A DNA stretch of 64,000 bases. It comes from Thalassospira sp. MCCC 1A03138. Its GTDB lineage: Bacteria; Pseudomonadota; Alphaproteobacteria; Rhodospirillales; Thalassospiraceae. The stretch lies in NCBI RefSeq assembly GCF_002115785.1, contig NZ_JFJY01000006.1, positions 186,001 to 250,000 on the forward strand, read 5' to 3'. Numbering within the stretch: the stretch's first letter is position 1; every line of letters starts with the position of its first letter. The notes under the pieces are model-generated. The model made no database searches. It was not told the DNA's origin and saw only the letters and a program-made list of their open reading frames with translations. The translations under genes and the position numbers were made by a program. Below, piece by piece: positions 44,553 through 54,135 of this stretch.

Positions 44553-45110
44553 ATGAAAACGCCCGGCTCCCCTACCCTGTCCCCCGCCGATACCGCCCGA
44601 TATGACGCGGTCGGCACAGGCGACAAAGCCAAGGATCCGGGCGTTTTTCTTGAAAGACTGCAATCACCGACTGCGCACGACATCGCCGCCATCGGCGACC
44701 TCTGGCATAAATCCGGGCTGACCGGACCGGGCCATGATGCCGGTCGTGATCTCGCCGCATGCCTGAATTCCGGGCGCGGCAGCGTGATTTTGGCGCGAAC
44801 GGCAAAAGACGCTACAATCATCGGCACTGTCATGGCCGGTCATGACGGCGAAAGTGGCTGGGTTCACTATCTTGCCGTGGCCAACGATGCGCGCGGCACC
44901 GGCCTTGGATCGGGGCTTCTGGCGCTGGCCGAAGATATCCTTGCTGCCACCGGCCTTGCTGTAAACAAGGTCACCGTCACAGACCCGGCAGTGCGTGATT
45001 TTTATCGCAAGCTCGGTTATGAAATTATCGAAACCGTCCCGCGAACCAATGCGCAAACATCTGAAATCGGTAACGATTTCGTGGTTATGCGAAAAAGGCT
45101 GAAGTCATGA
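44553..45110 (+). CDS. YpeA-like GNAT acetyltransferase
   Basis: A 185-residue GNAT with a ~40-residue polar N-terminus. WVHYLAVANDARGTGLGSGLLALAEDIL holds the acetyl-CoA loop (RGTGLG) and RDFYRKLGYEIIE the motif-B end. IAAIGDLWHKSGLT and GPGHDAGRDLA match the YpeA group. Substrate unknown. It follows sseA closely and overlaps the next acetyltransferase by ATGA. Confidence 0.8.
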   Translation: MKTPGSPTLSPADTARYDAVGTGDKAKDPGVFLERLQSPTAHDIAAIGDLWHKSGLTGPGHDAGRDLAACLNSGRGSVILARTAKDATIIGTVMAGHDGESGWVHYLAVANDARGTGLGSGLLALAEDILAATGLAVNKVTVTDPAVRDFYRKLGYEIIETVPRTNAQTSEIGNDFVVMRKRLKS

Positions 45111-45781
45111 GTGCATCCAATCCGCGCAAGCTGGAAGTCGTCGTCACCTTCCTTGAAATGCTTGATCCGCCAGACCGCCCTGCGGCCACCATCCCGCCGG
45201 GCAAGGTCGCCATCGTGCGCGCCGAAAACCCCACCCTGTCCTTTTATCGCTACCTTTATAATACGGTCGGCGAACCATGGCTGTGGTGGTTGCGCCGCCT
45301 GATGGGCGATGAAGAACTTGCCGAAATCCTCGCCAAGCCCGAAACCCATGTTTACGTATTATATGTCGCGGGTGTCCCGGCCGGCTTTGCCGAACTGGAC
45401 CTGACCGATCTTGAAGAAAACGGCGTGATCGACCTGCATTATATGGGCCTGATCCCCGATTTCATCGGCAAGGGGTATGGCAAATACCTTCTGAACTGGG
45501 CGATTGACACCGCTTGGGGCCTTAAACCGCAACGCATAACAGTCAATACATGCTCGCTTGATCATCCAACTGCTTTGGGGGCTTACCAGAAGGCAGGCTT
45601 TGGTGTATACGACCAGCGAACAGATATTGTTGACGATCCGCGTGATACCGGCCTGATACCGGCCATCGACCATCATGTTGATCATGATGCCGGTGCCGAT
45701 CACGGCAAAAAAGCCGAAAGGTCGCAGGAAAATGAAAATTCCGGCACTTTGATCGTTGACTTTCCCGACCGCGCACGTTAA
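45107..45781 (+). CDS. GNAT acetyltransferase
   Basis: A 224-residue protein: an N-terminal part with RYLYNTVGEPWLWWLRRLMGDEELAEIL, a GNAT core (IDLHYMGLIPDFIGKGYGKYLLNWAI, acetyl-CoA loop IGKGYG; GAYQKAGFGVYDQR) and a charged His/Asp-rich tail (DHHVDHDAGADHGKKAERSQ) that may be disordered. Starts in an ATGA overlap with the YpeA-like gene, so the two are coupled. Substrate unknown. Confidence 0.8.
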   Translation: MSASNPRKLEVVVTFLEMLDPPDRPAATIPPGKVAIVRAENPTLSFYRYLYNTVGEPWLWWLRRLMGDEELAEILAKPETHVYVLYVAGVPAGFAELDLTDLEENGVIDLHYMGLIPDFIGKGYGKYLLNWAIDTAWGLKPQRITVNTCSLDHPTALGAYQKAGFGVYDQRTDIVDDPRDTGLIPAIDHHVDHDAGADHGKKAERSQENENSGTLIVDFPDRAR

Positions 45782-45822
45782 CAAGCGCGCCTGAGTTTAC
45801 CCAAGCCAGAGGATGATGACCC

Positions 45823-46002
45823 ATGGCAGTGCCAAAGAAAAAAGTGACCAAGTCCCGTCAGGGCATGCGTCGCTCGCATGACAAGCTCGCCAAGGGCTCG
45901 TACCGCGAAGACAAAGAAACCGGCGAACTGCATCGCCCGCACCACATTGATCCGAACACCGGTATGTACCGTGGTCGTCAGGTGGTAGAGCCGAAGATGT
46001 AA
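45823..46002 (+). CDS. rpmF: 50S ribosomal protein L32
   Basis: A 59-residue basic protein starting [20 protein letters not shown], the canonical L32 start, and lacking the CxxC zinc motifs, as is usual in alphaproteobacteria. GAGG lies 9 bases before the ATG. Here it is not followed by plsX and fabH, the common arrangement, but by terminators. Confidence 0.95.
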   Translation: MAVPKKKVTKSRQGMRRSHDKLAKGSYREDKETGELHRPHHIDPNTGMYRGRQVVEPKM

Positions 46003-46055
46003 TTCCGCACCGGAGAGCTTTGGCTCTTTGGCGGTTTGCGACGCTACAAGTTTCC

Positions 46056-46087
46056 ACGCCATCCGTTTTTCGGATGGCGTTTGGTTT
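46056..46087 (+). terminator. Rho-independent terminator of rpmF
   Basis: Perfect arms ACGCCATCCG and CGGATGGCGT around TTTTT, followed by TTGGTTT. Confidence 0.85.
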
Positions 46088-46123
46088 AAAAAAGGACGAA
46101 GCCCAGCGGTTTCGTCCTTTTTT
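46088..46123. terminator. Bidirectional terminator
   Basis: Perfect 13-base arms AAAAAAGGACGAA and TTCGTCCTTTTTT with a 10-base loop, between rpmF and the convergent dehydratase gene. A- and T-runs serve both directions. Confidence 0.88.
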
Positions 46124-46129
46124 ATTTGA

Positions 46130-47086
46130 TCACGCCATCCCGTCCGAACCGGTACCGCAAATCACGACCCCGATCTTGCCGGGGCTTTCAACACCCAGCC
46201 GGTCAGAAGCCACTGCCGCAATCCCGGCAGCCGCCGAAAGCTCCACGGCAATTCCCAATTCCCGCCAAAGCCAGCGTGCCGCATCGCGCATTTCATCATC
46301 GCTGACCAGAACGATCCGGTCGACATTCCTGCCAATCAGATCAACATTCAACGCCGATGACTGACGCGGTGCCAGACTGGTTGCTGCCGTATTCACACTT
46401 GGCAATGTCGCGACCTCGTTATGCTTGAGGCTCTCGAACAATGTCGGTGCCCCGGTCGGCTCGACCCCGATCACCCGGATCGATGGCCGCAAAAGCTTGG
46501 CCGCCGTCGCCACCCCTGAAATAAGCCCGCCACCGCCAATCGCCACCACCAGCGTATCAAGGTCGGCCTGCTGTTCAAGCATCTCAAGCGCAATCGTGCC
46601 CTGCCCTGCAATCACCTTGGGATCGGCAAAGGGATGGATATAGGCCATGCCGCTTTCACGTGCATGATCCATGGCCGCCCGGTTGGCATCGTCCCAGACC
46701 GCCCCGGTCAATGCGACGTCAACACCCTGCTTGCGCAGCTTTTCGACCTTGGGCTTTGGCGTATTGGTCGGCAAAAAGATTTTGACCGGCACGCCCAGCA
46801 CACGGGCCGCATTGATCACCCCCATGCCATGATTGCCGCCCGATGCTGTGCAAAGCCCCATGGCACGCTTGTCTTCATCAAGGGCAAGGGCGGCATTCAT
46901 CGCCCCGCGCGCCTTGAACGAGCCCGATACCTGCATGTTTTCAAGTTTCAGATACAAATCCGGAATATGATCCCGGTCGGGAAAAACCGACTTGTCGCCA
47001 TAAATATCGGCGGCAAATACCGGCGTCAGGCGCACATGTTCGGAAATGGCGCGACGCGCCGCACGAAAATCCTGAAGTTCAAGCAC
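46130..47086 (-). CDS. Threonine/serine dehydratase (PLP fold type II)
   Basis: A 318-residue enzyme of the threonine dehydratase/serine racemase group. The PLP lysine is in SGSFKARGA (~57); ASGGNHGMG is the substrate loop and GGGGLISG the phosphate loop. It lacks the C-terminal ACT domain of biosynthetic IlvA, so it is a catabolic-type dehydratase, or a hydroxyaspartate dehydratase or racemase. It shares a terminator with rpmF. Confidence 0.85.
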   Translation of the reverse strand: MLELQDFRAARRAISEHVRLTPVFAADIYGDKSVFPDRDHIPDLYLKLENMQVSGSFKARGAMNAALALDEDKRAMGLCTASGGNHGMGVINAARVLGVPVKIFLPTNTPKPKVEKLRKQGVDVALTGAVWDDANRAAMDHARESGMAYIHPFADPKVIAGQGTIALEMLEQQADLDTLVVAIGGGGLISGVATAAKLLRPSIRVIGVEPTGAPTLFESLKHNEVATLPSVNTAATSLAPRQSSALNVDLIGRNVDRIVLVSDDEMRDAARWLWRELGIAVELSAAAGIAAVASDRLGVESPGKIGVVICGTGSDGMA

Positions 47087-47311
47087 GGGGCCTCCTGCAA
47101 GTCGGATCGGATTAAACGGGTTTTACCTGTTGTAACGCGGCCCTGAACCGGACGCGAGGCATAAGGCTTGAAATATCGCAAAATGGCGATTTCACAACTC
47201 TTTGCGGTGAAAAAACCTTGAACCCGGTGACATGAAATGCTTTGAGTTATGGAACAAATTCAAGGCCCCACGCGTCGTCAACCCCGGCGCACCCAAGGAG
47301 AAAAGCCACCC

Positions 47312-48496
47312 ATGTCAGGTCACCGCCCCCAAAAGCCCGCAACCCAACTGGTCCATGCCGGTCGGCGTTCCAGCGAATATCACGGTGTGGTCAACCCGCC
47401 GGTTCTGCATGCCTCGACCATTCTGTTTGAAAGCCTGGCCGACCTTGAAAAGGCCGGATCATCCGCACCGGGCAAGGTGACTTACGGGCGGCATGGCACC
47501 CCGACACGCTTCCTGCTTGAAGAAGCCGTGGCCGAGCTCGAAGGCGGCTTTGGCACCCTGTGCGTATCGTCCGGTGTGGCGGCGATCACCAATGCGATCC
47601 TGGCCTTTGTCAAACCGGGCGATCATATTCTGGTGACCGACAGCACCTATTACCCGACGCGCAATCTGTGCAACACGTTTCTGAAACGCTTTGGCGTTGA
47701 AACCGAATATTACGACCCGGCCATCGGCGGCGATATCGCCGACCTGATCCGCGACAATACCGCCCTCGTCTGGTGCGAAAGCCCAGGCTCGCTGACCTTT
47801 GAAATGCAGGATATCCCGGCGATTTCGGCGGCGGCCCGTGCACGCGGGGTCAAGGTCTTGCTTGATAACACCTGGGCATCGCCGATGCTGTGCCGTCCGT
47901 TTGACATGGGGGTTGATGTATCGGTACAGGCCGGCACGAAATACATCGTCGGCCATTCCGATGTCATGCTGGGCACGATCACCACTGCGACCGAAGAAGA
48001 CCTTCTGACCATCAAGAAGCAGATCATCATCTCGGGCGATGCAGTTGGCCCCGATGATTGCTATCTGGCACAACGTGGCCTTCGCACCCTTGGCGTACGC
48101 CTGCGCCAGCATCATGAAAGCGGCCTTAAGGTCGCCCAATGGCTGCAAACCCGCCCCGAGGTCAAACGCGTCCTGCACCCGGCCCTGCCCGATGATCCGG
48201 GCCATGCCATCTGGAAACGTGACTTCATCGGCGCATCGGGCCTGTTTTCCTTTATCCTGAAACCGGTCACAAAAACGCAGCTCGCCAATATGGTCGATCA
48301 CATGGATCTGTTTGGCATGGGATTTAGCTGGGGCGGCTTCGAAAGCCTGATCCTGCCGTCTGATCCGAAAAACATCCGCACCGCGACCAAATGGAACGAA
48401 GACGGCCAACTGATCCGCCTTCATATCGGTCTTGAAGACACCGACGACCTGATCGCCGATCTGGAAGCCGGGTTTGCACGACTTGAAATGGCCTAA
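47312..48496 (+). CDS. metC: Cystathionine beta-lyase
   Basis: A 394-residue Cys/Met-metabolism PLP enzyme. SSGVAAITNAIL is the phosphate region, LLDNTWASPM carries the PLP-pyridine Asp, and VQAGTKYIVGHSDVMLG the Schiff-base lysine. VVNPPVLHASTILFESLADLE and CYLAQRGLRTLGVRLRQH are MetC-type. It converts cystathionine to homocysteine, pyruvate and ammonia. AAGGAGA lies upstream of the ATG at 47312; an earlier start at 47249 is less likely. Confidence 0.88.
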   Translation: MSGHRPQKPATQLVHAGRRSSEYHGVVNPPVLHASTILFESLADLEKAGSSAPGKVTYGRHGTPTRFLLEEAVAELEGGFGTLCVSSGVAAITNAILAFVKPGDHILVTDSTYYPTRNLCNTFLKRFGVETEYYDPAIGGDIADLIRDNTALVWCESPGSLTFEMQDIPAISAAARARGVKVLLDNTWASPMLCRPFDMGVDVSVQAGTKYIVGHSDVMLGTITTATEEDLLTIKKQIIISGDAVGPDDCYLAQRGLRTLGVRLRQHHESGLKVAQWLQTRPEVKRVLHPALPDDPGHAIWKRDFIGASGLFSFILKPVTKTQLANMVDHMDLFGMGFSWGGFESLILPSDPKNIRTATKWNEDGQLIRLHIGLEDTDDLIADLEAGFARLEMA

Positions 48497-48518
48497 GGCA
48501 AAGACGCCCCCAAAATGC

Positions 48519-48548
48519 AAAATGGCGCGGAAGCATCCGCGCCATTTT
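48519..48548. terminator. Bidirectional terminator after metC
   Basis: Perfect 12-base arms AAAATGGCGCGG and CCGCGCCATTTT with loop AAGCAT, between convergent metC and the OYE gene. Confidence 0.88.
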
Positions 48549-48573
48549 CAATACATCGAACCAATATAACGGT

Positions 48574-49674
48574 TTATGCCGCTTTGCTCGGCATATAGTC
48601 GGTGTAACCTTTGCCGTCACCACCAAACAACGTTGCCCCATCAAGCTCGTCAAGCGGCAGATCATTTCTGTAACGCGCCACCAGATCGGGATTGGCGACA
48701 AACGGACGACCATAGGCCACCAGATCCGCATAACCGGCTTGCAGGATCGCCTCGCCACGCGACTTGGTATATTTGCCCGCGACGATGATCGTGCCGGAAT
48801 AAACATTGCGCAAATCCTTGCGGAACTGTTCGGGGATTTGCGGCGCGTCATCCCAATCGGCTTCCGACAGATGGATATAGGCAAGCCCGATACGCTCGAT
48901 CTCTTCGGATGCTTTCAGCATCGTATCAATGATTTCCGGATCGTTCATATTGCGCTGGGTGATAAAGGGCGACAAACGGATACCGACCCTGTCCGCACCG
49001 ATTTCATCGGCAACCGCCTTGCAAACGTCCTTAAGGAACCGAATGCGGTTTTCCTGACTGCCACCATAAATATCGTCACGCTGGTTTGATGTTGTCCGCA
49101 GGAACTGATCGATCAGATATCCATTCGCCCCGTGCAGCTCAACACCGTCAAAACCGGCGGCAATTGCATTGGCCGCCCCTTTGCGGAAATCCTCGATCAC
49201 ACCGGCAATATCTTCAAGTGTCAGGGCGCGCGGGACCGGGCAATCAACCATTCCCCCCACCCCCGTCACGGGATCGGCCACCCAAACCTGTGCATCCGGC
49301 GACAGGGCCGATGGTGCAACCGGCTTGCCATCCGCATGGAAACTTTCGTGGCTCATCCGGCCAACATGCCAAAGCTGCAGGAAAATACGCCCGCCAGCCT
49401 TGTGAACCGCATCGGTTACCTTGCGCCAACCGGCAATCTGATCATCACTGTAAATTCCGGGGGTAAAGGAATATCCCTGTCCCTGCTTGGAAATCTGGGT
49501 TGCTTCGGTCACGATCAACCCGGCCGTTGCGCGCTGCGCATAATAGGTTGCCATCAGATCGTTGGGAATATCGCCCGGCTGATCCGTACGGCAGCGGGTC
49601 ATCGGTGCCATAACAATGCGGTTTGGTATGTCAATCCCGCGCAGGTCATGGCTTGCAAACAATAAGCTGCTCAT
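48574..49674 (-). CDS. nemA: Old yellow enzyme-family alkene reductase
   Basis: A 366-residue FMN TIM-barrel of the NemA/OYE type: NRIVMAPMTRCRTDQPGDIPNDLMATYYAQRA (FMN-binding start), QLWHVGRMSH, DGVELHGANGYLIDQFLRTTSNQRDD and YGRPFVANPDL. It reduces activated C=C or nitro compounds with NAD(P)H. The ATG at 49674 matches the family start; the frame extends far upstream without support. A LysR gene diverges from it across ~220 bases and probably regulates it. Confidence 0.88.
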   Translation of the reverse strand: MSSLLFASHDLRGIDIPNRIVMAPMTRCRTDQPGDIPNDLMATYYAQRATAGLIVTEATQISKQGQGYSFTPGIYSDDQIAGWRKVTDAVHKAGGRIFLQLWHVGRMSHESFHADGKPVAPSALSPDAQVWVADPVTGVGGMVDCPVPRALTLEDIAGVIEDFRKGAANAIAAGFDGVELHGANGYLIDQFLRTTSNQRDDIYGGSQENRIRFLKDVCKAVADEIGADRVGIRLSPFITQRNMNDPEIIDTMLKASEEIERIGLAYIHLSEADWDDAPQIPEQFRKDLRNVYSGTIIVAGKYTKSRGEAILQAGYADLVAYGRPFVANPDLVARYRNDLPLDELDGATLFGGDGKGYTDYMPSKAA

Positions 49675-49894
49675 CGTCACGTCTCTTTCCATTGTTAAGA
49701 TGCCCGACCATGCAAGGTCTATGTGACTGCGGGATTGGGGCGCACAGCTTATTGCGGAATCGCCGCTTACACAATCAAATCGCCAGTTTCCCCTGCATGA
49801 CCGGGGCGTTGAGGTCATTGGGCAAACCTTATCAATTGCGGGTTTCCAAAATAATTGGCAAAATTTCGCAAATTCTTTTTGGAAAATCCGAACA

Positions 49895-50818
49895 ATGGAC
49901 CTATTGGCCAATCTGTCACTCTTTGTCCGCATCGTTGAAAAAGGTGGTCTTGCCGCCGCCGGGCGTGATTTCGGTTATTCTCCGGCATCGGTATCCGAAC
50001 GTGTCACCGCCCTCGAAGACCATTACGGCGTACGGCTTTTAAATCGCACCACACGTGCCATCAGTCTGACGGATGAAGGCCGCCTGCTTCTGGACGGCGC
50101 CAAACAGCTGGTGGGCGATGCCCACGACCTGCAATCGCAAATCCGCCACGGGGCAGATCACCTTTCGGGACTGATCCGCATCAGTGCCACCTTTGATCTT
50201 GGCCGTAACCGACTGGCCCCGATCCTTGATCAGTTTATGGAAATGCATCCCGATATCCGTATCGACCTTGTCCTGTCGGATGGGTATGTTGATATCGTTG
50301 CCCAGGGCATCGACCTTGCCTTGCGCTATGGCGCGCTGGCAGACAGCAGCCTGATGCGCCGTCGCCTTGGCTCAAGTTACCGGCTTGCCTGCGCATCGCC
50401 GCAATATCTTGCCAGATACGGAACTCCCAAAACCCCCGACGATCTTGCCAACCACAATTGTCTTGTCATGCGCTTTGGCAATCAGCTCAATCAGGAATGG
50501 CCGTTTATCGTTGATGGCAAACTTAAGATGTTCATGGTCCGGGGCAACAAAAGCGCCAATGACGGCTCTTTGATCCGCCAATGGATATTGGGCGGATACG
50601 GGATCGGGATGAAGTCCCATTGGGATATCGAAGACGATATCCGCGATGGCCGCATCGTTCCGGTCCTGAAAGACTTCTCGCCGCCCGGAACCGACCTTCA
50701 GATCGTATTTCCCGCTGGCAGCAACCAACCCAAACGGGTCCGCTGCCTGATCGATTTTCTATCAGCCGCCTTTGAAAATGGCGGGATTCCCCAATCCCCA
50801 TCCGGTCCGAAACACTAG
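49895..50818 (+). CDS. LysR-family regulator next to the OYE gene
   Basis: A 307-residue LTTR: HTH in MDLLANLSLFVRIVEKGGLAAAGRDFGYSPASVSERV, and substrate domain GLIRISATFDLGRNRLAPIL. The DLLANLSLFVRIVE start and NRTTRAISLTDEG are of the CrgA/DmlR-like group. Divergent from the old yellow enzyme gene, its likely target. Confidence 0.87.
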   Translation: MDLLANLSLFVRIVEKGGLAAAGRDFGYSPASVSERVTALEDHYGVRLLNRTTRAISLTDEGRLLLDGAKQLVGDAHDLQSQIRHGADHLSGLIRISATFDLGRNRLAPILDQFMEMHPDIRIDLVLSDGYVDIVAQGIDLALRYGALADSSLMRRRLGSSYRLACASPQYLARYGTPKTPDDLANHNCLVMRFGNQLNQEWPFIVDGKLKMFMVRGNKSANDGSLIRQWILGGYGIGMKSHWDIEDDIRDGRIVPVLKDFSPPGTDLQIVFPAGSNQPKRVRCLIDFLSAAFENGGIPQSPSGPKH

Positions 50819-50832
50819 GCGTTCTGCACGGA

Positions 50833-51834
50833 TCAGGCCACTCTGGCTTTCAGGATATGCTCAAAATCCTTCAGGGCTGCGGCCGCCGTCGCCAGCGGCT
50901 CTTTACCGCACCCGATGGCGATTGTCTCGCCCATTGCATCGGTGGTGATCCGGATTGCCTTGTTCTTGCCACTGACTTGCGCCAGGGGATCCGAATTGGC
51001 ATAAGCCCTGACACCGACACGCGCAGAAATCGTCCCGTCATCCGCACATTCCAGACGGCCGACAAGCTTCGGAACAAGGCCCTCCGCCCGCCACGCATCA
51101 ATCCGGTCTGCGGTAACACCGTGAATGCCCTCGACAACAAGGTCATCCATCGCAAGCTCCGCCCCCAGACCAAAATTCGCAAGAAGCAACAGCTTGCATG
51201 CCGTGTCCCAGCCTTCGGTATCGTTGCGCGTATCAGCCTCGGCAAAGCCGCCTTTTTGCGCCTCTTTCAGCGCTGCGTCAAAGCCCACACCTTTCGACAC
51301 CATCGCATCCAGAAGGAAATTGGTCGTGGCATTCAAAATGCCTTCAACACTTAAAACCCGGCAGCCGGTCAGACTATGTTCAACAAGATCAATGGTCGGC
51401 AGGGCCGCGGCACTTGCGCCACTCAGCTTTAAAATCGCCCCCGATGCCTTCGCCAGATCGCGCAATTCCCGTCCGCTATGGACCAGCGCGCCCTTGGAAA
51501 TCACAATCGTGTCCCGCTCGCTCGAAAGGGCGGAATGAATATAGGCAAGCCCCGGACCGCCCGTGCGGAAATCGCTGGGTCCGGCCTCAATCAGGACATC
51601 TGCCCCGGACGTGCTGATAAAGTCCGGCCCGCTCAGGCCCGGCTCCAGCGCATCAAACTGATCGGCATCAAGCCCGTTTGCATCAAACAGGCCCGAACGC
51701 GATCCGCACACCGCCACCAGACGAACATCCGTATCGTAAACGCTGCGGTAATGCTCCCGACGTGCCAAAAGCAGATTTGCCGTGGCGCGGCCAACGCCAC
51801 CGAAACCCGCAATCGCAACCCTGATCACCCGCAT
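50833..51834 (-). CDS. Homoserine dehydrogenase-like oxidoreductase
   Basis: A 333-residue protein with Rossmann motif VAIAGFGGVGRATANLL, the homoserine dehydrogenase catalytic region (SVEGILNATTNFLLDAM, AQKGGFAEADTRNDTEGWDTACKLLLLAN) and no ACT domain. This short form is often a second paralogue whose substrate may not be homoserine. GGGAC precedes the ATG at 51834. It is 14 bases from the convergent-side LysR stop and upstream of znuB on the same strand, but with no coupling. Confidence 0.82.
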   Translation of the reverse strand: MRVIRVAIAGFGGVGRATANLLLARREHYRSVYDTDVRLVAVCGSRSGLFDANGLDADQFDALEPGLSGPDFISTSGADVLIEAGPSDFRTGGPGLAYIHSALSSERDTIVISKGALVHSGRELRDLAKASGAILKLSGASAAALPTIDLVEHSLTGCRVLSVEGILNATTNFLLDAMVSKGVGFDAALKEAQKGGFAEADTRNDTEGWDTACKLLLLANFGLGAELAMDDLVVEGIHGVTADRIDAWRAEGLVPKLVGRLECADDGTISARVGVRAYANSDPLAQVSGKNKAIRITTDAMGETIAIGCGKEPLATAAAALKDFEHILKARVA

Positions 51835-51892
51835 ATTGTCCGTCCCTGTTTCATTTATAACTGCGCGCAATCCAAACATTACCGATACCGGG

Positions 51893-52696
51893 TTATCCCC
51901 GCAAACGGCGAATCACGGGGGATGCCATCCCGACCAGCAGGAACAACCCCGCCGCCGAAATCACGATGCTTGGCCCAGCCGGGCTATCGACATGCCACGA
52001 AAGGCTGATCCCGGCCATGACGGACGCCGCGCCAAACAGGGCCGCACCAATCGCCATCTGTTCGGGTGTTCTGGCAAAAAACCTGGCACTGGCGGCCGGC
52101 ACGATCAAAAGGGCCGTGATCAGAAGAACCCCGACAATCTTGATCGCCATGCCGATCACAAGCGCCATCAGCAGCATGAAAACCAGACGCAGCCGTTCGA
52201 CCGGAATGCTCTCGGCCGCGGCAATTTCCGGGCTGACGGTAAGCGCTAGTAAAGGCCGCCACATCCAGACCAGTACCAGAAGCGCCAATCCACCGCCCAG
52301 CCCCAAAAGCCAGATGTCGGCAACATTGACCGCCAGAATATCCCCAAACAGATATGCCATCAGGTCAACCGCAATCCCCTGCACAAAGGCAAGTGCGACC
52401 ATGCCAAGGGCAAGTGTCGAATGCGCCAGCATCCCCAGAACCGTATCACTGCCAAGGCGGCTCTGACGTTGTCCGATGGCGAGGATCAGGGCGGCGGCAA
52501 GACAGGTGGCAATCATCCCGATCCGGACATCCACCCCCATCAAAAGTCCAAGTGCAACCCCCAGCAACGCCGAATGCGCCAGCGTATCGCCAAAAAACGC
52601 CATGCGTCGCCAGACGATAAACGCCCCGAACGGCCCGCAGACAAATGCCAGCAAAATCCCGCCGATCACCGCACGGGTCAGAAAATCATCCATCAT
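51893..52696 (-). CDS. znuB: Zinc ABC transporter permease
   Basis: A 267-residue permease with about eight TM segments of the ABC-3 family: GPFGAFIVWRRMAFFGDTLAHSALLGVALGLL and GVLLITALLIVPAASARFFARTPEQM are signatures of ZnuB. It moves Zn(II) into the cytoplasm with ZnuC. The ATG at 52696 overlaps the znuC stop by 4 bases (ATGA). No znuA lies in this operon. Confidence 0.9.
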   Translation of the reverse strand: MMDDFLTRAVIGGILLAFVCGPFGAFIVWRRMAFFGDTLAHSALLGVALGLLMGVDVRIGMIATCLAAALILAIGQRQSRLGSDTVLGMLAHSTLALGMVALAFVQGIAVDLMAYLFGDILAVNVADIWLLGLGGGLALLVLVWMWRPLLALTVSPEIAAAESIPVERLRLVFMLLMALVIGMAIKIVGVLLITALLIVPAASARFFARTPEQMAIGAALFGAASVMAGISLSWHVDSPAGPSIVISAAGLFLLVGMASPVIRRLRG

Positions 52697-53544
52697 TGCG
52701 GCCGCCATATCCGATCTTTTTCGTCGATTTCTTCTTCATGATGATGATGGCCATGCGCGCATCCCGGCCCGTGAACATGGCCATGATGATGATCATGGCC
52801 ATCCCCGCCATCAACAACATGCCCGGCAAGGTCATGTTCGTGATCATGCGCATGGGTATAAATGCCAATCGCATCCGCCGCCCGATCCCCAAACAGGGAT
52901 CTGTATTCAGGATGCTGACGCACGGTTTCGGGGATGCCGGAACAACAGACATGCCGGTTAAAGCATACCACCTGATCGGTCTTTGCCATCACCAGATGCA
53001 GATCATGCGAAATCATCAAAACCGCACAGTTAAGCTCGGCCCGGATATCATCAATCAGGCGGTAAAGCTCCGCCTGCCCGGTCACATCAACCCCCTGGGT
53101 CGGCTCGTCCAGCACCAGCAAATCCGGGCGCAGCAACAAAGTCCGCGCCAGCATCACGCGCTGCGTCTCGCCCCCCGAAAGGCTGCTCATCTGGCTATCG
53201 ATCACATGGCTGGCACCGACCTGTTCAAGAACCTTCTGGCAATCGCCGCGCGATGCCGAACGGGTCAGTGTCAGGAACCGTTTCACCGTCATCGGCAAAA
53301 CCTGATCAATCGCAAGCTTTTGCGGCACATAGCCAATACGAAGGCCCGGCTTGCGGATCACCTCGCCCTGATCGGCGCTCTGAAGCCCCAGAAGGGTTTT
53401 GACCAGTGTTGATTTACCCGCCCCGTTTGGCCCGATCAGGGTCATGATCTCGCCCGCATTGATCGAAAGCGTCACGTTATCAAGCACCCGTTCATTGCCA
53501 AAGGACAGGATCAGTCCCCGTCCTTCAATGAGTGGTGCAGTCAT
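52693..53544 (-). CDS. znuC: Zinc ABC transporter ATPase
   Basis: A 283-residue ATPase: Walker A GPNGAGKST (~38-46), Q-loop in LLGLQSADQG, signature LSGGETQRV, Walker B LLVLDEPTQGVD. The tail (~235-283) is extremely His-rich (HAHDHEHD, HDHHHGHVHGPGCAHGHHHH), as in many alphaproteobacterial ZnuC proteins, and probably binds zinc. The ATG at 53544 lies inside the zur 3' end (20-base overlap), so zur, znuC and znuB are coupled. Confidence 0.92.
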   Translation of the reverse strand: MTAPLIEGRGLILSFGNERVLDNVTLSINAGEIMTLIGPNGAGKSTLVKTLLGLQSADQGEVIRKPGLRIGYVPQKLAIDQVLPMTVKRFLTLTRSASRGDCQKVLEQVGASHVIDSQMSSLSGGETQRVMLARTLLLRPDLLVLDEPTQGVDVTGQAELYRLIDDIRAELNCAVLMISHDLHLVMAKTDQVVCFNRHVCCSGIPETVRQHPEYRSLFGDRAADAIGIYTHAHDHEHDLAGHVVDGGDGHDHHHGHVHGPGCAHGHHHHEEEIDEKDRIWRPQ

Positions 53545-54001
53545 GACACAGGCCTTTGATTTCAACAGTGGTGGCTTCGATTTTAAATCCGACCTGCTTG
53601 GCCGCCTTGCGAACCGCGATGCTTACATCCTCATCCACCGTTTCGGCAACGCGCCCACATCTGGTGCAAATGAAATACTGCCCCAGATGATCGCAATCGG
53701 GCTGATCACAACCGAAATAGGCATTCAGCGACTCAATACGGTGCACCAGCCCAAGATCGGTCAGGAATTCCAGCGCCCGATACACGGTCGGCGGCTGCAC
53801 GCGCTGCCCCTCGGCCTGAAGCGCATCAAGCAGTTCATAGGCGGTAACCGCCTTGTGCGATTGCCATATCAGGCTGAACACCTTGCGGCGCATATCGGTA
53901 AAACGCGCATTTTCCGCCTCGCAGACTTTCTCTGCCTGCGCGATTGCGCTATCGATACATCTGTCGTGATCGTGGCCCTTTTTCGGGAAAAGATCGGTCA
54001 T
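53525..54001 (-). CDS. zur: Zinc uptake regulator, Fur family
   Basis: A 158-residue Fur-family repressor. The winged helix is FTDMRRKVFSLIWQSHKAVTAYELLDAL then VQPPTVYRALEFLTDLGLVHR. CTRCG and CHDC supply the structural Cys4 zinc site, and GCDQPDCDHLGQYFIC the sensory ligands. Context (znuCB, COG0523, Zur box) identifies it as Zur. Start at 54001 or 54010. A near-palindromic box lies 63 bases upstream. Confidence 0.9.
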   Translation of the reverse strand: MTDLFPKKGHDHDRCIDSAIAQAEKVCEAENARFTDMRRKVFSLIWQSHKAVTAYELLDALQAEGQRVQPPTVYRALEFLTDLGLVHRIESLNAYFGCDQPDCDHLGQYFICTRCGRVAETVDEDVSIAVRKAAKQVGFKIEATTVEIKGLCHDCTTH

Positions 54002-54063
54002 GTCGCACATCCGAAGTCACGCCGGGCTATTTGCGTTAATCTGCAAAAAGCCATGGCACAGGG

Positions 54064-54083
54064 TGATATGTTATAATATATCA
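54064..54083. promoter_or_regulatory. Zur box between divergent zinc genes
   Basis: TGATATGTTATAATATATCA is symmetric at 18 of 20 positions and matches the Zur-box type (GTTATA..TATAAC-like). It lies between zur-znuCB (minus) and hisI-COG0523 (plus) and could repress both at high zinc. Confidence 0.85.
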
Positions 54084-54135
54084 TTTCTTGACGTGACTGC
54101 CGCAAAAAGTCAACAACCATCGACCGGAGCCTTCG

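Noticed and set aside
52735..52870. Short CAT/ATG-rich repeats in znuC as a tandem repeat or CRISPR-like array
   Set aside because: They encode the His-rich metal-binding tail; there are no regular spacers.
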